Assembly (NCBI GenBank): GCA_023264995.1
Contig: JAHFUR010000031.1
Span: 1 to 46,867 of the forward strand
Length of the DNA: 46,867 nucleotides
Origin: Acidimicrobiia bacterium
Lineage (GTDB): Bacteria; Actinomycetota; Acidimicrobiia; Acidimicrobiales; AC-14
Direction: 5' to 3'
A program made the translations under genes and the position numbers. Each line of letters starts with the position of its first letter. Within the stretch, counting starts at the first letter, position 1. Shown here piece after piece: positions 1 to 15,262 of the stretch. The notes beneath the pieces are model-generated. The model was not told the DNA's origin. It saw only the letters and a list, made by a program, of their open reading frames with translations, and ran no database searches.

Positions 1-1338
1 GAGGTCGACGCCCGCGACACCAAGCTGGGCGCCGAGGAGATCACCCGGGACATCCCGAACCTCTCCGACGACATCCTCAAGGACCTCGACGAGCGGGGCA
101 TCATCCGCATCGGCGCCGAAGTCGGCCCGGGCGACGTGCTCGTCGGCAAGGTCACCCCCAAGGGCGAGACCGAGCTCACCCCCGAGGAGCGCCTCCTGCG
201 GGCCATCTTCGGCGAGAAGGCCCGTGAGGTCCGCGACACCAGCCTCAAGGTGCCCCACGGCGAGACCGGCAAGGTCATCGACGTCAAGGTGTTCTCCCGG
301 GAGGAGCAGCACGAGCTGGCCCCCGGCGTGAACCAGCTGGTGCGGGTCTACGTGGCCCAGAAGCGCAAGATCAGCGAGGGCGACAAGCTGGCCGGCCGCC
401 ACGGGAACAAGGGCGTCATCTCCAAGATCCTCCCGGTCGAAGACATGCCCCATCTGGCCGACGGCACCCCGGTCGACATCATCCTGAACCCCCTGGGCGT
501 GCCCAGCCGGATGAACGTCGGCCAGGTGCTCGAGTGCCACCTGGGCTATGCGGCCCGCTACGGCTGGGACGGCGCCAACAACGGCACGCCCACGTCCACC
601 ACGGCCACCAAGACCCGGCCCGTCACCGACCCCGCGGTCTGGGTGGCGTCGCCGGTCTTCGACGGTGCCCACTGGGACGAAGAGGGCGACGCCGGCTCGG
701 GCAAGCACCCCACGATCCAGCAGATCCTCACCCAGCGGCTGCACTCTGACTCCGCCGTCCCCGGGGGCCCCCGCCTGATCCAGGCCGACGGCAAGCAGGT
801 CCTCTACAACGGCCGCACCGGCGAGCCCTACGACCGCCCCGTGACCTGCGGCTTCGTCTACATCCTGAAGCTGCTCCACCTGGTCGACGACAAGATCCAC
901 GCCCGGTCCACCGGCCCGTACTCGATGATCACCCAGCAGCCCCTGGGCGGGAAGGCCCAGTTCGGCGGCCAGCGCTTCGGGGAGATGGAGGTGTGGGCCC
1001 TCGAGGCCTACGGCGCCGCCTACGCCCTGCAGGAGCTGCTCACCATCAAGTCCGACGACGTGTTGGGCCGCGTGAAGGTCTACGAGGCCATCGTCAAGGG
1101 CGAGAACATCCCCGAGCCCGGCATCCCCGAGTCCTTCAAGGTCCTCATCAAGGAGATGCAGTCCCTCTGCCTCAACGTCGAGGTCCTCTCGACCACCGGC
1201 GAAGAGATCGAGATGCGCGAGCTCGACGAGGACGTGTTCCGGACCGCAGAGGAGTTGGGCATCGACCTGTCGAGGCCCGAGCGTGGAAGTGACGAAGAGG
1301 ACGCCCGGAGGGCGGCCGAGCGATCGAGTCGGTTGTGA
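1..1338 (+). CDS. rpoB: RNA polymerase beta subunit, C-terminal part (5' end outside window)
   Basis: The frame is open from base 1 and gives the last 445 residues of the RNA polymerase beta subunit, which forms the catalytic pincer with beta-prime. The conserved [13 protein letters not shown] block, the [14 protein letters not shown] block and the [20 protein letters not shown] block near the C terminus are all present in order, as in actinobacterial RpoB. The rifampicin-binding region lies upstream of the window and cannot be judged. The short acidic tail after [10 protein letters not shown] is typical of variable RpoB ends. rpoC follows after 105 bases that hold a repeat element. Confidence 0.99.
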   Translation, partial: EVDARDTKLGAEEITRDIPNLSDDILKDLDERGIIRIGAEVGPGDVLVGKVTPKGETELTPEERLLRAIFGEKAREVRDTSLKVPHGETGKVIDVKVFSREEQHELAPGVNQLVRVYVAQKRKISEGDKLAGRHGNKGVISKILPVEDMPHLADGTPVDIILNPLGVPSRMNVGQVLECHLGYAARYGWDGANNGTPTSTTATKTRPVTDPAVWVASPVFDGAHWDEEGDAGSGKHPTIQQILTQRLHSDSAVPGGPRLIQADGKQVLYNGRTGEPYDRPVTCGFVYILKLLHLVDDKIHARSTGPYSMITQQPLGGKAQFGGQRFGEMEVWALEAYGAAYALQELLTIKSDDVLGRVKVYEAIVKGENIPEPGIPESFKVLIKEMQSLCLNVEVLSTTGEEIEMRELDEDVFRTAEELGIDLSRPERGSDEEDARRAAERSSRL

Positions 1339-1344
1339 CGGCCC

Positions 1345-1388
1345 GGCGGACGGGCCCTGTCCCTCAGGGTCCCTCCCACCCGTCCGCC
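1345..1388. repeat. Intergenic inverted-repeat element, copy 1 (rpoB-rpoC gap)
   Basis: Perfect 10-base arms GGCGGACGGG (1345-1354) and CCCGTCCGCC (1379-1388) enclose a core that contains CCTGTCCCTCAGGGTCCCTC. Inside the core CCCTG and CAGGG can form a second small stem. The core recurs between rplF and rplR at 18309-18330, where the enclosing arms have a different but again complementary sequence. It may be a REP-like element or a structured RNA; it has no T-run typical of an intrinsic terminator. Confidence 0.6.
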
Positions 1389-1443
1389 TTGTCGGTGACG
1401 TCCTCGTCCAGCTGCGAAGAGTTTTAAGAGAGAGAAGGTTGCG

Positions 1444-5403
<3,960 letters not shown>

Positions 5404-5415
5404 TCCATTCCGAAC

Positions 5416-5455
5416 TGGCTGCAGTTGGCCGCGCAGGCGCGGCCAACTGCAGCCA
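5416..5455 (+). terminator. Long perfect hairpin between rpoC and rpsL
   Basis: A 19-bp uninterrupted stem (5416-5434 with 5437-5455, arm core GGCTGCAGTTGGCCGCGC) begins 13 bases after the rpoC stop. The formal loop is two bases, so the top pairs probably open. No T-run follows (AAATCG), so it may be a factor-assisted terminator, an RNA-processing site or a barrier that separates the rpoBC and str transcripts. The structure is seen directly; its role is inferred. Confidence 0.6.
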
Positions 5456-5478
5456 AATCGACACGTCCGTCAACAAGG

Positions 5479-5484
5479 TAGGAT
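5479..5484 (+). promoter_or_regulatory. Candidate -10 box (TAGGAT) of rpsL
   Basis: TAGGAT preceded by GG sits eight bases before the GTG start of rpsL, which fits a leaderless or nearly leaderless transcript. No convincing -35 box is seen. AGGA inside the same stretch could alternatively act as a weak ribosome binding site. Confidence 0.4.
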
Positions 5485-5492
5485 GTCTCTTC

Positions 5493-5861
5493 GTGCCCAC
5501 CATCGCCCAGCTCGTCCGTAAGGGCCGCGAGTCGAAGTCCGACAAGACCAAGACGCCGGCTCTGAAAGGTGCCCCGCAGCGGCGGGGCGTGTGCACTCGT
5601 GTGTACACCCACACTCCCAAGAAGCCCAACTCCGCCCTCCGCAAGGTCGCCCGTGTGCGGCTGACCACCGGCCAGGAGGTCACCGCCTACATCCCGGGCG
5701 TCGGCCACAACCTCCAGGAGCACTCCATCGTGCTCGTGCGTGGTGGCCGGGTGAAGGACCTCCCGGGTGTCCGCTACAAGATCATCCGCGGCGTGCTCGA
5801 CGCTTCCGGCGTCCGCGACCGCAAGCAGGCCCGTAGCCGCTACGGCGCCAAGAAGGGTTAA
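5493..5861 (+). CDS. rpsL: 30S ribosomal protein S12
   Basis: S12 (122 residues) belongs to the decoding centre of the 30S subunit. The [11 protein letters not shown] block is intact, with lysine at position 43, and a second lysine is present in the [10 protein letters not shown] block, so the residues usual in streptomycin-sensitive ribosomes are there. The protein starts with GTG, giving the typical [12 protein letters not shown]. It opens the str operon and is separated from rpsG by only two bases. Confidence 0.98.
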   Translation: MPTIAQLVRKGRESKSDKTKTPALKGAPQRRGVCTRVYTHTPKKPNSALRKVARVRLTTGQEVTAYIPGVGHNLQEHSIVLVRGGRVKDLPGVRYKIIRGVLDASGVRDRKQARSRYGAKKG

Positions 5862-5863
5862 GA

Positions 5864-6334
5864 ATGCCCAGGAAAGGCCCGCCGCCGCGCCGCGAGCTCA
5901 TGCCCGACCCGATCTACCGGTCGGTGCTCGTCACCCAGTTCGTCAACAAGGTCCTGGTCCGGGGCAAGCGCTCCACGGCCGAGCGCATCGTCTACGGCGC
6001 CCTTGACATCATCAAGGAGAAGACCGGCGCCGAGCCTGTGGCCACGCTCAAGCGGGCCATGGACAACGTGAAGCCCCAGCTCGAGGTCAAGAGCCGCCGG
6101 GTCGGTGGTGCCACCTACCAGGTGCCGATCGAGGTCAAGCCCCGCCGGGCCTCCACCCTGGCTATCCGCTGGCTGGTGGGCTACTCCCGCCAGCGCCGCG
6201 AGAAGACCATGGCCGAGCGCCTGGCCAACGAACTGCTCGACGCCTCGAACACCACGGGGTCCTCGGTCAAGCGCCGGGACGACGTCCACAAGATGGCCGA
6301 GTCGAACAAGGCGTTCGCCCACTACCGCTGGTAG
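5864..6334 (+). CDS. rpsG: 30S ribosomal protein S7
   Basis: S7 (156 residues) organises the 3' major domain of 16S rRNA in the 30S head. The sequence begins [10 protein letters not shown] and ends [15 protein letters not shown], typical of bacterial S7 and of full length. The ATG is two bases after the rpsL stop, so translation is probably coupled. A GC-rich hairpin lies between it and fusA. Confidence 0.98.
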   Translation: MPRKGPPPRRELMPDPIYRSVLVTQFVNKVLVRGKRSTAERIVYGALDIIKEKTGAEPVATLKRAMDNVKPQLEVKSRRVGGATYQVPIEVKPRRASTLAIRWLVGYSRQRREKTMAERLANELLDASNTTGSSVKRRDDVHKMAESNKAFAHYRW

Positions 6335-6354
6335 CCGGCACACACCCGTTGTCG

Positions 6355-6384
6355 ACCGGCCGGGCGCCTGTGCGCCCGGCCGGT
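6355..6384 (+). terminator. Hairpin between rpsG and fusA
   Basis: Perfect 12-bp arms CCGGCCGGGCGC (6356-6367) and GCGCCCGGCCGG (6372-6383) with a four-base CTGT loop are extended by an A-T pair. Only TTTC follows before the fusA ribosome binding site, so it is more likely a partial terminator or processing hairpin that adjusts fusA-tuf against rpsL-rpsG. Confidence 0.5.
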
Positions 6385-6403
6385 TTCATGGAGAGAAGAA
6401 GCA

Positions 6404-8500
<2,097 letters not shown>

Positions 8501-8510
8501 AGGGGCCCCC

Positions 8511-9698
8511 ATGGCGAAGCAGAAGTTCGACCGCACCAAGCCGCACCTCAACGTGGGCACGATGGGCCACATCGACCACGGCAAGACCACACTGACCGCG
8601 GCCATCACCAAGGTCCTCCACGACCAGAACCCCACCACGGCCTTCACCGCCTTCGACCAGATCGACAAGGCGCCCGAGGAGAAGGCCCGGGGGATCACAA
8701 TCTCCATCGCCCACGTGGAGTACGAGACCAACAAGCGGCACTACGCCCACGTCGACATGCCCGGCCACGCCGACTACATCAAGAACATGATCACCGGTGC
8801 GGCCCAGATCGACGGCGCCATCCTGGTGGTCAGCGCGGCCGACGGCCCCATGCCCCAGACCCGTGAGCACGTCCTCCTGGCCCGCCAGGTCGGTGTGCCC
8901 TACATCGTCGTCGCCCTCAACAAGGCCGACGCGGTCGACGACGAGGAGCTCCTCGACCTGGTCGACCTGGAAGTGCGTGAGCTGCTCAACGAGTACGAGT
9001 TCCCCGGCGACGACACCCCGATCGTCCGGGTCTCCGCTCTCAAGGGCCTCGAGGGCGATGCCGAGTGGGGGGCCAAGATCCTCGAGCTGATGGACGCGGT
9101 GGACTCCTACATCCCCGAGCCCGAGCGCGACGTCGACAAGCCCTTCCTCATGCCCATCGAGGACGTCTTCACCATCACCGGCCGGGGCACCGTCGTCACC
9201 GGCAAGGTGGAGCAGGGCGTGATCAAGGTCGGCGAGCAGGTGGAGATCGTGGGCATCCGCGACACCCAGACCACGGTCTGCACCGGCGTGGAGATGTTCA
9301 AGAAGCTCCTCGACCAGGGCCAGGCCGGCGACAACGTGGGTGTGCTCCTCCGGGGCACCAAGAAGGAGGACGTCTCGCGCGGCCAGGTGCTGTGCAAGCC
9401 GAAGTCCATCACCCCCCACACCACCTTCGAGGCCAACGTCTACGTCCTGAAGAAGGAGGAGGGTGGGCGTCACAGCCCCTTCTTCCAGAACTACCGCCCC
9501 CAGTTCTACTTCCGCACCACCGACGTCACCGGCCAGATCACCCTGCCCGAGGGCACCGAGATGGTCATGCCCGGCGACAACATCACCCTGAACGTCGAGC
9601 TCATCAACCCCATCGCCATGGACGAGGGGCTCCGCTTCGCCATCCGTGAGGGTGGCCGCACCGTGGGCGCCGGTCGCGTCGTCAAGATTATTAAGTGA
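8511..9698 (+). CDS. tuf: Elongation factor Tu
   Basis: EF-Tu (395 residues) delivers aminoacyl-tRNA to the ribosome. It has the P-loop GHIDHGKT (19-26), a G3 motif reading DMPGH (82-86) and a G4 motif NKAD (137-140). Most bacterial EF-Tus have DCPGH and NKxD, so M83 is a notable but plausible substitution. An in-frame extension reaches back into fusA; the ATG at 8511 is chosen because it gives the conserved [12 protein letters not shown] start. Only one tuf copy is visible here. Confidence 0.98.
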   Translation: MAKQKFDRTKPHLNVGTMGHIDHGKTTLTAAITKVLHDQNPTTAFTAFDQIDKAPEEKARGITISIAHVEYETNKRHYAHVDMPGHADYIKNMITGAAQIDGAILVVSAADGPMPQTREHVLLARQVGVPYIVVALNKADAVDDEELLDLVDLEVRELLNEYEFPGDDTPIVRVSALKGLEGDAEWGAKILELMDAVDSYIPEPERDVDKPFLMPIEDVFTITGRGTVVTGKVEQGVIKVGEQVEIVGIRDTQTTVCTGVEMFKKLLDQGQAGDNVGVLLRGTKKEDVSRGQVLCKPKSITPHTTFEANVYVLKKEEGGRHSPFFQNYRPQFYFRTTDVTGQITLPEGTEMVMPGDNITLNVELINPIAMDEGLRFAIREGGRTVGAGRVVKIIK

Positions 9699-9711
9699 GA
9701 GGTTGACCGTA

Positions 9712-10026
9712 GTGGCCCAGAAGATCCGTATCCGGCTCAAGGCGTACGACCACGAGATCGTCGACCAGTCGACGAAGAAGATCGTGGAGACGGTGCTGCG
9801 CACGCAGGCCACCGTGCGCGGGCCGGTCCCGCTGCCCACCGAGAAGCACCGCTACACCGTGATCCGGTCCCCCCACAAGGACAAGGACTCCCGCGAGCAC
9901 TTCGAGATGCGCATCCACAAGCGGCTGCTCGACATCCTCGAGCCCAGCCCCAAGACGGTGGACTCCTTGCAGCGCCTCGACCTGCCCGCCGGCGTCGACA
10001 TCGAGATCAAGATCCAGCAGGTCTGA
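9712..10026 (+). CDS. rpsJ: 30S ribosomal protein S10
   Basis: S10 (104 residues) is a 30S head protein; in enterobacteria it also serves as NusE in antitermination. The sequence [14 protein letters not shown] through [10 protein letters not shown] is typical. The GTG at 9712 is chosen because GAGAGG lies nine bases upstream and because S10 proteins begin here. It follows tuf by 13 bases but is separated from rplC by 289 bases, so it appears attached to the str operon rather than leading the S10 operon. Confidence 0.97.
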   Translation: MAQKIRIRLKAYDHEIVDQSTKKIVETVLRTQATVRGPVPLPTEKHRYTVIRSPHKDKDSREHFEMRIHKRLLDILEPSPKTVDSLQRLDLPAGVDIEIKIQQV

Positions 10027-10036
10027 GCCGTCCCGG

Positions 10037-10079
10037 GCCCTTCCGGGGAGAGCCCCGAGAGGGCTCCCCTCGGAAGGGC
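10037..10079 (+). terminator. Imperfect hairpin after rpsJ
   Basis: Arms 10037-10055 and 10061-10079 can pair over 19 positions with one G-U wobble and one A-C mismatch around a CGAGA loop. It starts ten bases after the rpsJ stop and ends three bases before a -10-like TATACT. The position suggests termination of the str-rpsJ transcript just before a new start; a T-run is lacking. Confidence 0.5.
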
Positions 10080-10081
10080 GC

Positions 10082-10087
10082 TATACT
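10082..10087 (+). promoter_or_regulatory. Candidate -10 box (TATACT) of the rplC operon
   Basis: TATACT is one mismatch from the TATAAT consensus and is conspicuous in this GC-rich sequence. No clear -35 box is present in the preceding hairpin. A start about seven bases downstream would give a leader of roughly 220 bases before rplC. Confidence 0.5.
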
Positions 10088-10315
10088 CCTCAGGTTCACG
10101 AGGGGAGCCGCGTTTGCTCCTCCTCCAGTCGACGTCCTTGGTCGCCGGCAGTGCCCTTCCCGGAGGGTGCATCCGGTACACCGAGGCAACAACCGAATCG
10201 CTCCGCCGGGCGGTAACTGCGTTTCACACGCAGCTAGGACCCGTGCGGAGTTTCCGCGTGAGCCACCGGCTCGCAGAGGCATGTTCCACACAACTGCAGA
10301 GGCAGATACGAAGCC
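10088..10315 (+). other. Long leader region of the rplC operon
   Basis: The 228 bases between the TATACT box and the rplC start have no recognised gene. GAGGGGAG (10100-10107) could act as a ribosome binding site for a TTG at 10114, but it can also pair with CTCC-rich sequence at 10116-10122. Other short stems include GCGGA-GTT-TCCGC and a competing CACGC/GCGTG pair near 10230-10260. The TTG frame would run to 10371, overlapping rplC out of frame. A structured regulatory leader for the S10 operon is plausible but unproven; no known riboswitch was recognised. Confidence 0.4.
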
Positions 10316-10978
10316 ATGGCAAAGAAGGCGATCGTCGGCGAGAAGGTCGGCATGACACAGATCTGGGATGACCAGAACCGTGCCATCCCGGTCACCCTCG
10401 TGCGGGTTGCGCCGTGCCGGGTGGTGCAGGTGAAAACGCCCGAGACTGACGGCTACAGCGCGGTGCAGGTGACCTTCGGGGCCCAGCGCCCCTCCCGGCT
10501 GAACAAGCCGGAGCAGGGTCATTTCGCCAAGGCTGGTGTCGATCCCGGGAAGCGTCTGGTCGAGCTCCGGGTCGATGACTCGGGCCAGTACTCGATCGGC
10601 GACGAGATCACCGCCACCATCCTGAGCGCCGGCGAGAAGGTCGACGTCACGGGCGTCAGCAAGGGCAAGGGCTTCGCCGGCGTGATGAAGCGCCACAACT
10701 TCAAGGGGTTGGGCGCCGGTCACGGCACGCACAAGAAGCACCGGTCGCCCGGGGCCATCGGCGCCTGCGCCACGCCGGCCCGGGTGTTCAAGGGCACCAA
10801 GATGGCCGGGCGCATGGGCCACCAGCAGGTGACCACGTTGAACCTCGAAGTTGTCCAGGCCGACGCCGACCGCCAGATCATCCTCATCAAGGGCGCGGTC
10901 CCCGGCCCCCGGGGCGGGCTGGTCCTGATCCGCGATGCCGTCCGGGGCAACAACGGGAACGGGACGGTGGAGCAATGA
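10316..10978 (+). CDS. rplC: 50S ribosomal protein L3
   Basis: L3 (220 residues) is a primary 23S rRNA-binding protein near the peptidyl transferase centre. The signature block [15 protein letters not shown] and the [14 protein letters not shown] stretch identify it. The ATG follows a GC-poor stretch with a modest ribosome binding site. The stop codon overlaps the rplD start as ATGA. It is the first gene after the long leader and probably the first of the S10 transcript here. Confidence 0.97.
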   Translation: MAKKAIVGEKVGMTQIWDDQNRAIPVTLVRVAPCRVVQVKTPETDGYSAVQVTFGAQRPSRLNKPEQGHFAKAGVDPGKRLVELRVDDSGQYSIGDEITATILSAGEKVDVTGVSKGKGFAGVMKRHNFKGLGAGHGTHKKHRSPGAIGACATPARVFKGTKMAGRMGHQQVTTLNLEVVQADADRQIILIKGAVPGPRGGLVLIRDAVRGNNGNGTVEQ

Positions 10979-11619
10979 CCTCCGTCGACATGCGCAACGC
11001 CTCGGGCGACACCGTCGGCACCGCCACGCTGGCTGACGACATCTTCGGCGTGACGCCGAACGTGCCCCTGATGCACCAGGTCGTCACCGCACAGCTCGCC
11101 GGCATCCGCTCCGGCGACCAGAGCACGTTGACGCGGGCCGAGGTCCGGGGCGGCGGGCGCAAGCCGTGGCGCCAGAAGGGCTCCGGCCGGGCCCGCCAGG
11201 GATCCACCCGGGCCCCGCACTGGCGGGGAGGTGGTGTGGCCATGGGGCCCAAGCCCCGGAGCTACGCCCAGCGCACTCCCAAGAAGATGGTGGCGGCCGC
11301 CCTGCGGTCGGCCCTGTCCGACCGGGCCGCTGAGGGCAAGGTCGTCGTCGTCGACGGCTGGGACTTCCCGGCGCCCAAGACCCGTGACGCCCGCGTGGCC
11401 CTGGCCGCGCTCGGCCTGACCGGCCGGGTGCTGCTCGTCCTCGACCGTGAGCAGGAGGACGCGGCCAAGTCGTTCCGCAACCTGCCCAAGGTCCACCTCA
11501 TCCTGCCGTCGGAGCTCAACGCCTACGACGTGCTGTGCAGTGACTGGGTGGTCTTCACCCGCGACAACCTGCCCGCCGGCTCGGGCGCCGGCGCCACCAC
11601 GGAGGCGGCTTCCGAATGA
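10975..11619 (+). CDS. rplD: 50S ribosomal protein L4
   Basis: L4 (214 residues) lines the exit tunnel through an extended loop, seen here as [18 protein letters not shown]. In E. coli L4 also represses the S10 operon through the leader; whether it does so here is unknown, but the long leader before rplC makes the question relevant. Start and stop both overlap the neighbours as ATGA, so translation of rplC-rplD-rplW is probably coupled. Confidence 0.97.
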   Translation: MTSVDMRNASGDTVGTATLADDIFGVTPNVPLMHQVVTAQLAGIRSGDQSTLTRAEVRGGGRKPWRQKGSGRARQGSTRAPHWRGGGVAMGPKPRSYAQRTPKKMVAAALRSALSDRAAEGKVVVVDGWDFPAPKTRDARVALAALGLTGRVLLVLDREQEDAAKSFRNLPKVHLILPSELNAYDVLCSDWVVFTRDNLPAGSGAGATTEAASE

Positions 11620-11906
11620 GTGACCCGCGCAGCATCATCATCCGCCCGGTCGTGAGCGAGAAGTCCTACGGCCTGCTCGACAACGGCGTCTACACGTTCG
11701 TCGTTGACCCCCGGGCCAGCAAGATCGAGATCTCCGACGCCATCGAGACCATCTTCAACGTCCAGGTCACCAAGGTGAACACGCTGAACCGCAAGGGCAA
11801 GCGCAAGCGCAACCGGAAGTCGCAGACCTTCGGCAAGCGCCCTGACACCAAGCGGGCCATCGTCACCCTCGCCGCCGGCGGGCGCATCGACCTCTTCGAG
11901 AACTAG
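11616..11906 (+). CDS. rplW: 50S ribosomal protein L23
   Basis: L23 (96 residues) sits at the tunnel exit and is the docking site for trigger factor and SRP. The sequence shows the conserved [19 protein letters not shown] start and the [14 protein letters not shown] loop. Its ATG overlaps the rplD stop. The length is typical. Confidence 0.97.
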   Translation: MSDPRSIIIRPVVSEKSYGLLDNGVYTFVVDPRASKIEISDAIETIFNVQVTKVNTLNRKGKRKRNRKSQTFGKRPDTKRAIVTLAAGGRIDLFEN

Positions 11907-11920
11907 GGGACCCGTCTCTC

Positions 11921-12757
11921 ATGCCCCTTCGTAAGCGCAAGCCCACCAGCGCCGGCCGGCGGTTCCAGACCGTCTCCGACTTCTCCGACATCACGACGGC
12001 CACCCCGGAGAAGACGCTCGTCTCCCCGCTGCCCAAGACCGGCGGGCGCAACAGCTACGGCCGCAAGACGGCCCGTCACCGCGGCGGCGGCCACAAGCGG
12101 CAGTACCGCGCCATCGACTTCAAGCGGGACAAGGACGGCGTGCCGGCCAAGGTGGCCACGATCGAGCACGACCCCAACCGCAACGCCCGCATCGCCCTGC
12201 TGCACTACCTCGACGGTGAGAAGCGCTACATCCTGGCCCCGGCCAAGGTGCGCGTCGGTGACCTGCTCGAGAGCGGCCAGAAGGCCGACATCCGGGTGGG
12301 CAACGCCCTCGCCCTGCGCTACATCCCCGTCGGCACGACGGTGCACAACGTCGAGCTGAAGCCGGGCGCCGGCGGCAAGATGGGCCGGGGCGCCGGCGCC
12401 AGCATCCAGCTCGTGGCCAAGGAGGGCGATTTCGCCACCCTGCGCCTGCCCAGCACCGAGATGCGGCGCGTCCCCATCGACTGCCGGGCCACCATCGGCG
12501 AGGTCGGCAACTCCGAGGCCGAGCTGATCTCCATCGGCAAGGCCGGCCGCAACCGCTGGAAGGGCGTCCGCCCCCAGAGCCGCGGCGTGGCCATGAACCC
12601 GGTGGACCACCCCCACGGCGGCGGCGAGGGCAAGACCTCCGGTGGTCGCCACCCCGTGTCGCCATGGGGCCAGCCTGAGGGCCGCACCCGCAACAACAAC
12701 AAGCCGTCCCAAAAGCTGATCATCCGCCGGCGCCGGACGCGCGGCTCGCGCAGGTAG
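11921..12757 (+). CDS. rplB: 50S ribosomal protein L2
   Basis: L2 (278 residues) is a core 50S protein needed for subunit association and peptidyl transferase structure. The C-terminal [10 protein letters not shown] motif, the GRNSYGRKT block and the arginine-rich C terminus are clear. The length is standard. It lies 14 bases after rplW and 11 bases before rpsS. Confidence 0.98.
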   Translation: MPLRKRKPTSAGRRFQTVSDFSDITTATPEKTLVSPLPKTGGRNSYGRKTARHRGGGHKRQYRAIDFKRDKDGVPAKVATIEHDPNRNARIALLHYLDGEKRYILAPAKVRVGDLLESGQKADIRVGNALALRYIPVGTTVHNVELKPGAGGKMGRGAGASIQLVAKEGDFATLRLPSTEMRRVPIDCRATIGEVGNSEAELISIGKAGRNRWKGVRPQSRGVAMNPVDHPHGGGEGKTSGGRHPVSPWGQPEGRTRNNNKPSQKLIIRRRRTRGSRR

Positions 12758-12768
12758 GGGAAGAGACC

Positions 12769-13047
12769 ATGGCACGCAGTCTGAAGAAGGGCCCGTTCAT
12801 CGACGACCACCTCTTGAGGAAGGTCGACGCCCTCAACGCCAAGGGGGAGAAGCGGGTCATCAAGACCTGGTCCCGGCGCTCGACGGTCATCCCCGACATG
12901 GTCGGTCACACGATCGCGGTCCACGACGGCCGCAAGCACGTGCCCGTGTACATCACCGAGGCCATGGTCGGCCACAAGCTGGGCGAGTTCGCCCTCACCC
13001 GCACCTTCCGGTTCCACGCCGGCCAGGAGCGGGCGGGGAGGCGGTAG
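12769..13047 (+). CDS. rpsS: 30S ribosomal protein S19
   Basis: S19 (92 residues) binds the 30S head next to S13. [15 protein letters not shown] at the start and [11 protein letters not shown] in the middle are diagnostic. AAGAG precedes the ATG. rplV starts two bases after its stop. Confidence 0.97.
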   Translation: MARSLKKGPFIDDHLLRKVDALNAKGEKRVIKTWSRRSTVIPDMVGHTIAVHDGRKHVPVYITEAMVGHKLGEFALTRTFRFHAGQERAGRR

Positions 13048-13049
13048 GC

Positions 13050-13778
13050 ATGACGGGCCCCAAGCTCAACGAGGCGCCCGTGATGCGCCGGCGGCCGGAG
13101 TCTCGCTCCGAGGCCGTGCGCACGCCCGTCACCTCCACCCGGGCCGTCGCCCGCTACGTCCGCATCTCGCCCTACAAGGTGCGCCAGGTGCTCGACCTCA
13201 TCCGCGGCTACGACGCCGACCGGGCGCTGGAGATCCTCAAGTTCTGCGAGCGCGACGCGGCCATCGTGGTCGGCAAGCTGCTGGCGTCGGCCATGGCCAA
13301 CGCCGAGCACGACCACGCCATGGTGGCCGACGAGCTGTTCGTGTCGGCCTGCTACGCCGACGAGGGCCCGACGCTGAAGCGCTGGCGCCCCCGGGCCCGC
13401 GGCCGGGCCACCCGCATTCGCAAGCGCACCTGTCACATCACCCTGCTCGTGTCCCGCCTCCCCGACCGGGAGCTGCAGGAGCGCCGGGCCCGCCGGGCCC
13501 AGGGCATCACCGGCGACCGCCGCCGGCGCACCGGTGGCCAGGCCGCGTCGGAGAGCCGTGGGCGGCCGACCCGCCGGCGGCCCGAGGAGCGCACCGCTCC
13601 TGCCGTGACCGACGAGGCCACGGTCGACGAGCTGCTGACCGAGCCCGAAGAGACTTTTACCGTTGACACCGTGACCTCCGAGGCGGAACCCGAGGTCTCC
13701 GCGTCTGAGGCAGCCACCACTGAGGAGCAGGACATCACGGCCTCCACCCAGCAGAGCAGCGAAGAGGAGTCGAAGTAG
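13050..13778 (+). CDS. rplV: 50S ribosomal protein L22 with long C-terminal tail
   Basis: The L22 core, a tunnel-wall protein, runs from about residue 27 to 136 and includes [20 protein letters not shown] and the [14 protein letters not shown] end. The protein is 242 residues, about twice the usual 110-120. The extra C-terminal part is first arginine-rich (137-175) and then acidic, Ser/Thr-rich and without aromatic structure (176-242). Bases 13640-13770 are visibly less GC-rich than their surroundings. Mycobacterial L22 also has a tail, so this is an exaggerated lineage trait rather than a fusion with a recognisable domain. Confidence 0.95.
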   Translation: MTGPKLNEAPVMRRRPESRSEAVRTPVTSTRAVARYVRISPYKVRQVLDLIRGYDADRALEILKFCERDAAIVVGKLLASAMANAEHDHAMVADELFVSACYADEGPTLKRWRPRARGRATRIRKRTCHITLLVSRLPDRELQERRARRAQGITGDRRRRTGGQAASESRGRPTRRRPEERTAPAVTDEATVDELLTEPEETFTVDTVTSEAEPEVSASEAATTEEQDITASTQQSSEEESK

Positions 13779-13780
13779 TC

Positions 13781-14764
13781 ATGGGCCAGAAGGTCAACCC
13801 CTACGGGTTCCGGCTGGGCATCACCACGGACTGGAAGTCCCGGTGGTTCAGCGACCGCGAGTACAAGGCCTACCTCATCGAGGACTGGAAGATCCGCGAC
13901 TACCTGATGAAGCAGCTCCCGCACGCGGCGATCAGCCGGATCGAGGTCGAGCGCACCCGTGACCGTCTCCGGGTCGACGTGCACACGGCCCGTCCCGGCA
14001 TCGTGATCGGCCGCCGGGGTGCCGAGGCCGACCGCCTCCGGGCCGACCTGGCCAAGATGAGCGGCAACCCGAAGATCCAGCTCAACATCCAGGAGATCAA
14101 GCAGCCCGAGCTCGACGCGGCCCTGATCGCCCAGGGTGTTGCTGACCAGCTTGCCGGTCGGGTCAGCTTCCGCCGGGCCATGAAGCGGGCCGTGCAGACA
14201 GCCCAGAAGGCCGGTGCCCTCGGCATCCGGGTCCAGTGCTCCGGCCGCCTCGGCGGTTCGGAAATGGCTCGGAGCGAGTGGTACCGCGAAGGTCGTGTGC
14301 CCCTGCACACGCTCCGCTCCGACATCGACTACGGCTTCCGTGAGGCCCGCACCACCTTCGGCCGCATCGGGGTGAAGACGTGGATCTACAAGGGCGACAT
14401 CCTGCCCTACAAGACCTCCACCGAAGACAAGATCTCCCGTGAGGCGGCCATGGCCGTCGGCGAGACGTCGGGCGGGCCGGCCCGGCCGCGCCGCATTATC
14501 TCCGCCGGCGGTGGGCGCCGCCTCCCGGGCCAGGAAGAGCCGGGGAGCGCGACCGGCGTCGTCCCCACGGGCAACGAGGTCCTCGGTGCCGAGGACGCGG
14601 CGTTGCTCGACGACCCCACGTTGGCCGTCGACCTGGCCGCAGCCGCGCCGCTCATCCCCGAGGCCGACCCCGAGCGCGAGCGCCTGCTCGCCGAGGAGGA
14701 GGAGATCGAGCGCCGCACGCGGCAGCACCACGAGACCCCTCACTTCAGGTCAGGGGACGAATGA
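13781..14764 (+). CDS. rpsC: 30S ribosomal protein S3 with long C-terminal tail
   Basis: S3 lies at the mRNA entry of the 30S subunit. The KH domain ([14 protein letters not shown]) and the C-terminal domain ending [12 protein letters not shown] are complete by about residue 211. A further 115 residues follow: first a Gly/Arg/Pro stretch, then an acidic alpha-helical stretch with AEEEEIERR. The total of 327 residues is well above the usual 210-275. The gene starts two bases after rplV, whose product also carries a long acidic tail. Confidence 0.96.
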   Translation: MGQKVNPYGFRLGITTDWKSRWFSDREYKAYLIEDWKIRDYLMKQLPHAAISRIEVERTRDRLRVDVHTARPGIVIGRRGAEADRLRADLAKMSGNPKIQLNIQEIKQPELDAALIAQGVADQLAGRVSFRRAMKRAVQTAQKAGALGIRVQCSGRLGGSEMARSEWYREGRVPLHTLRSDIDYGFREARTTFGRIGVKTWIYKGDILPYKTSTEDKISREAAMAVGETSGGPARPRRIISAGGGRRLPGQEEPGSATGVVPTGNEVLGAEDAALLDDPTLAVDLAAAAPLIPEADPERERLLAEEEEIERRTRQHHETPHFRSGDE

Positions 14765-14765
14765 C

Positions 14766-15182
14766 ATGTTGATGCCGCGCAGAGTCAAGCACCGCAAGCA
14801 GCATCGCGGCCGGCTGACCGGGAAGGCCACCGGGGGGAGCGAGATCACCTTCGGCGACTTCGCCATCCAGGCCTTGGAGCCCGGGTGGATCACGGCCCGA
14901 CAGATCGAGGCCGCCCGTATCGCCATGACCCGCCACATCAAGCGTGGCGGCAAGGTCTGGATCAACATCTTCCCCGACAAGCCGGTCACCGAGAAGCCGG
15001 CCGAGACCCGCATGGGTTCGGGCAAGGGCAACCCTGAGCACTGGGTGGCGGTGGTCAAGCCCGGCCGGGTCATGTTCGAGCTGGCCGGCGTGGCCGAGCC
15101 CCTGGCCCGCGAGGCCATGAACCGAGCCATCCAGAAGCTGCCCATCAAGGCCAAGATCATTGTGCGGGCGGAGGAGATTTGA
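14766..15182 (+). CDS. rplP: 50S ribosomal protein L16
   Basis: L16 (138 residues) contacts the A-site tRNA region of the 50S subunit. The start [15 protein letters not shown] and the [18 protein letters not shown] block are diagnostic. The ATG at 14766 is one base after the rpsC stop; a longer in-frame extension upstream overlaps rpsC and is not conserved in type. Its stop overlaps the ATG of a 26-codon ORF as TGATG. Confidence 0.97.
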   Translation: MLMPRRVKHRKQHRGRLTGKATGGSEITFGDFAIQALEPGWITARQIEAARIAMTRHIKRGGKVWINIFPDKPVTEKPAETRMGSGKGNPEHWVAVVKPGRVMFELAGVAEPLAREAMNRAIQKLPIKAKIIVRAEEI

Positions 15183-15262
15183 TGACCGAGCACCGAAGTG
15201 CATCGGAGGAGCGCAGGTCCTGCCAGCGTGCCACCAGCGTGCTGCCGAAGGCGGCTCACTGA
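15182..15262 (+). CDS. Possible 26-residue peptide between rplP and rpmC
   Basis: An ATG overlapping the rplP stop (TGATG) opens a 26-codon frame that ends in a TGA overlapping the rpmC start (again TGATG). The peptide begins [16 protein letters not shown] and is hydrophilic, with no recognised domain. The frame fills the 79-base gap exactly, so ribosomes leaving rplP could translate it and reinitiate at rpmC. It may be a translational relay or chance; only conservation or ribosome profiling could tell. Confidence 0.35.
   Translation: MTEHRSASEERRSCQRATSVLPKAAH

Noticed and set aside
10088-10315. T-box or known riboswitch in the rplC leader
   Set aside because: The T-box specifier and antiterminator sequences and known aptamer cores were not recognised.
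13663-13668. TTGACA inside the rplV tail as a -35 box
   Set aside because: No -10 box lies 16-18 bases downstream; the stretch is coding for the L22 tail.
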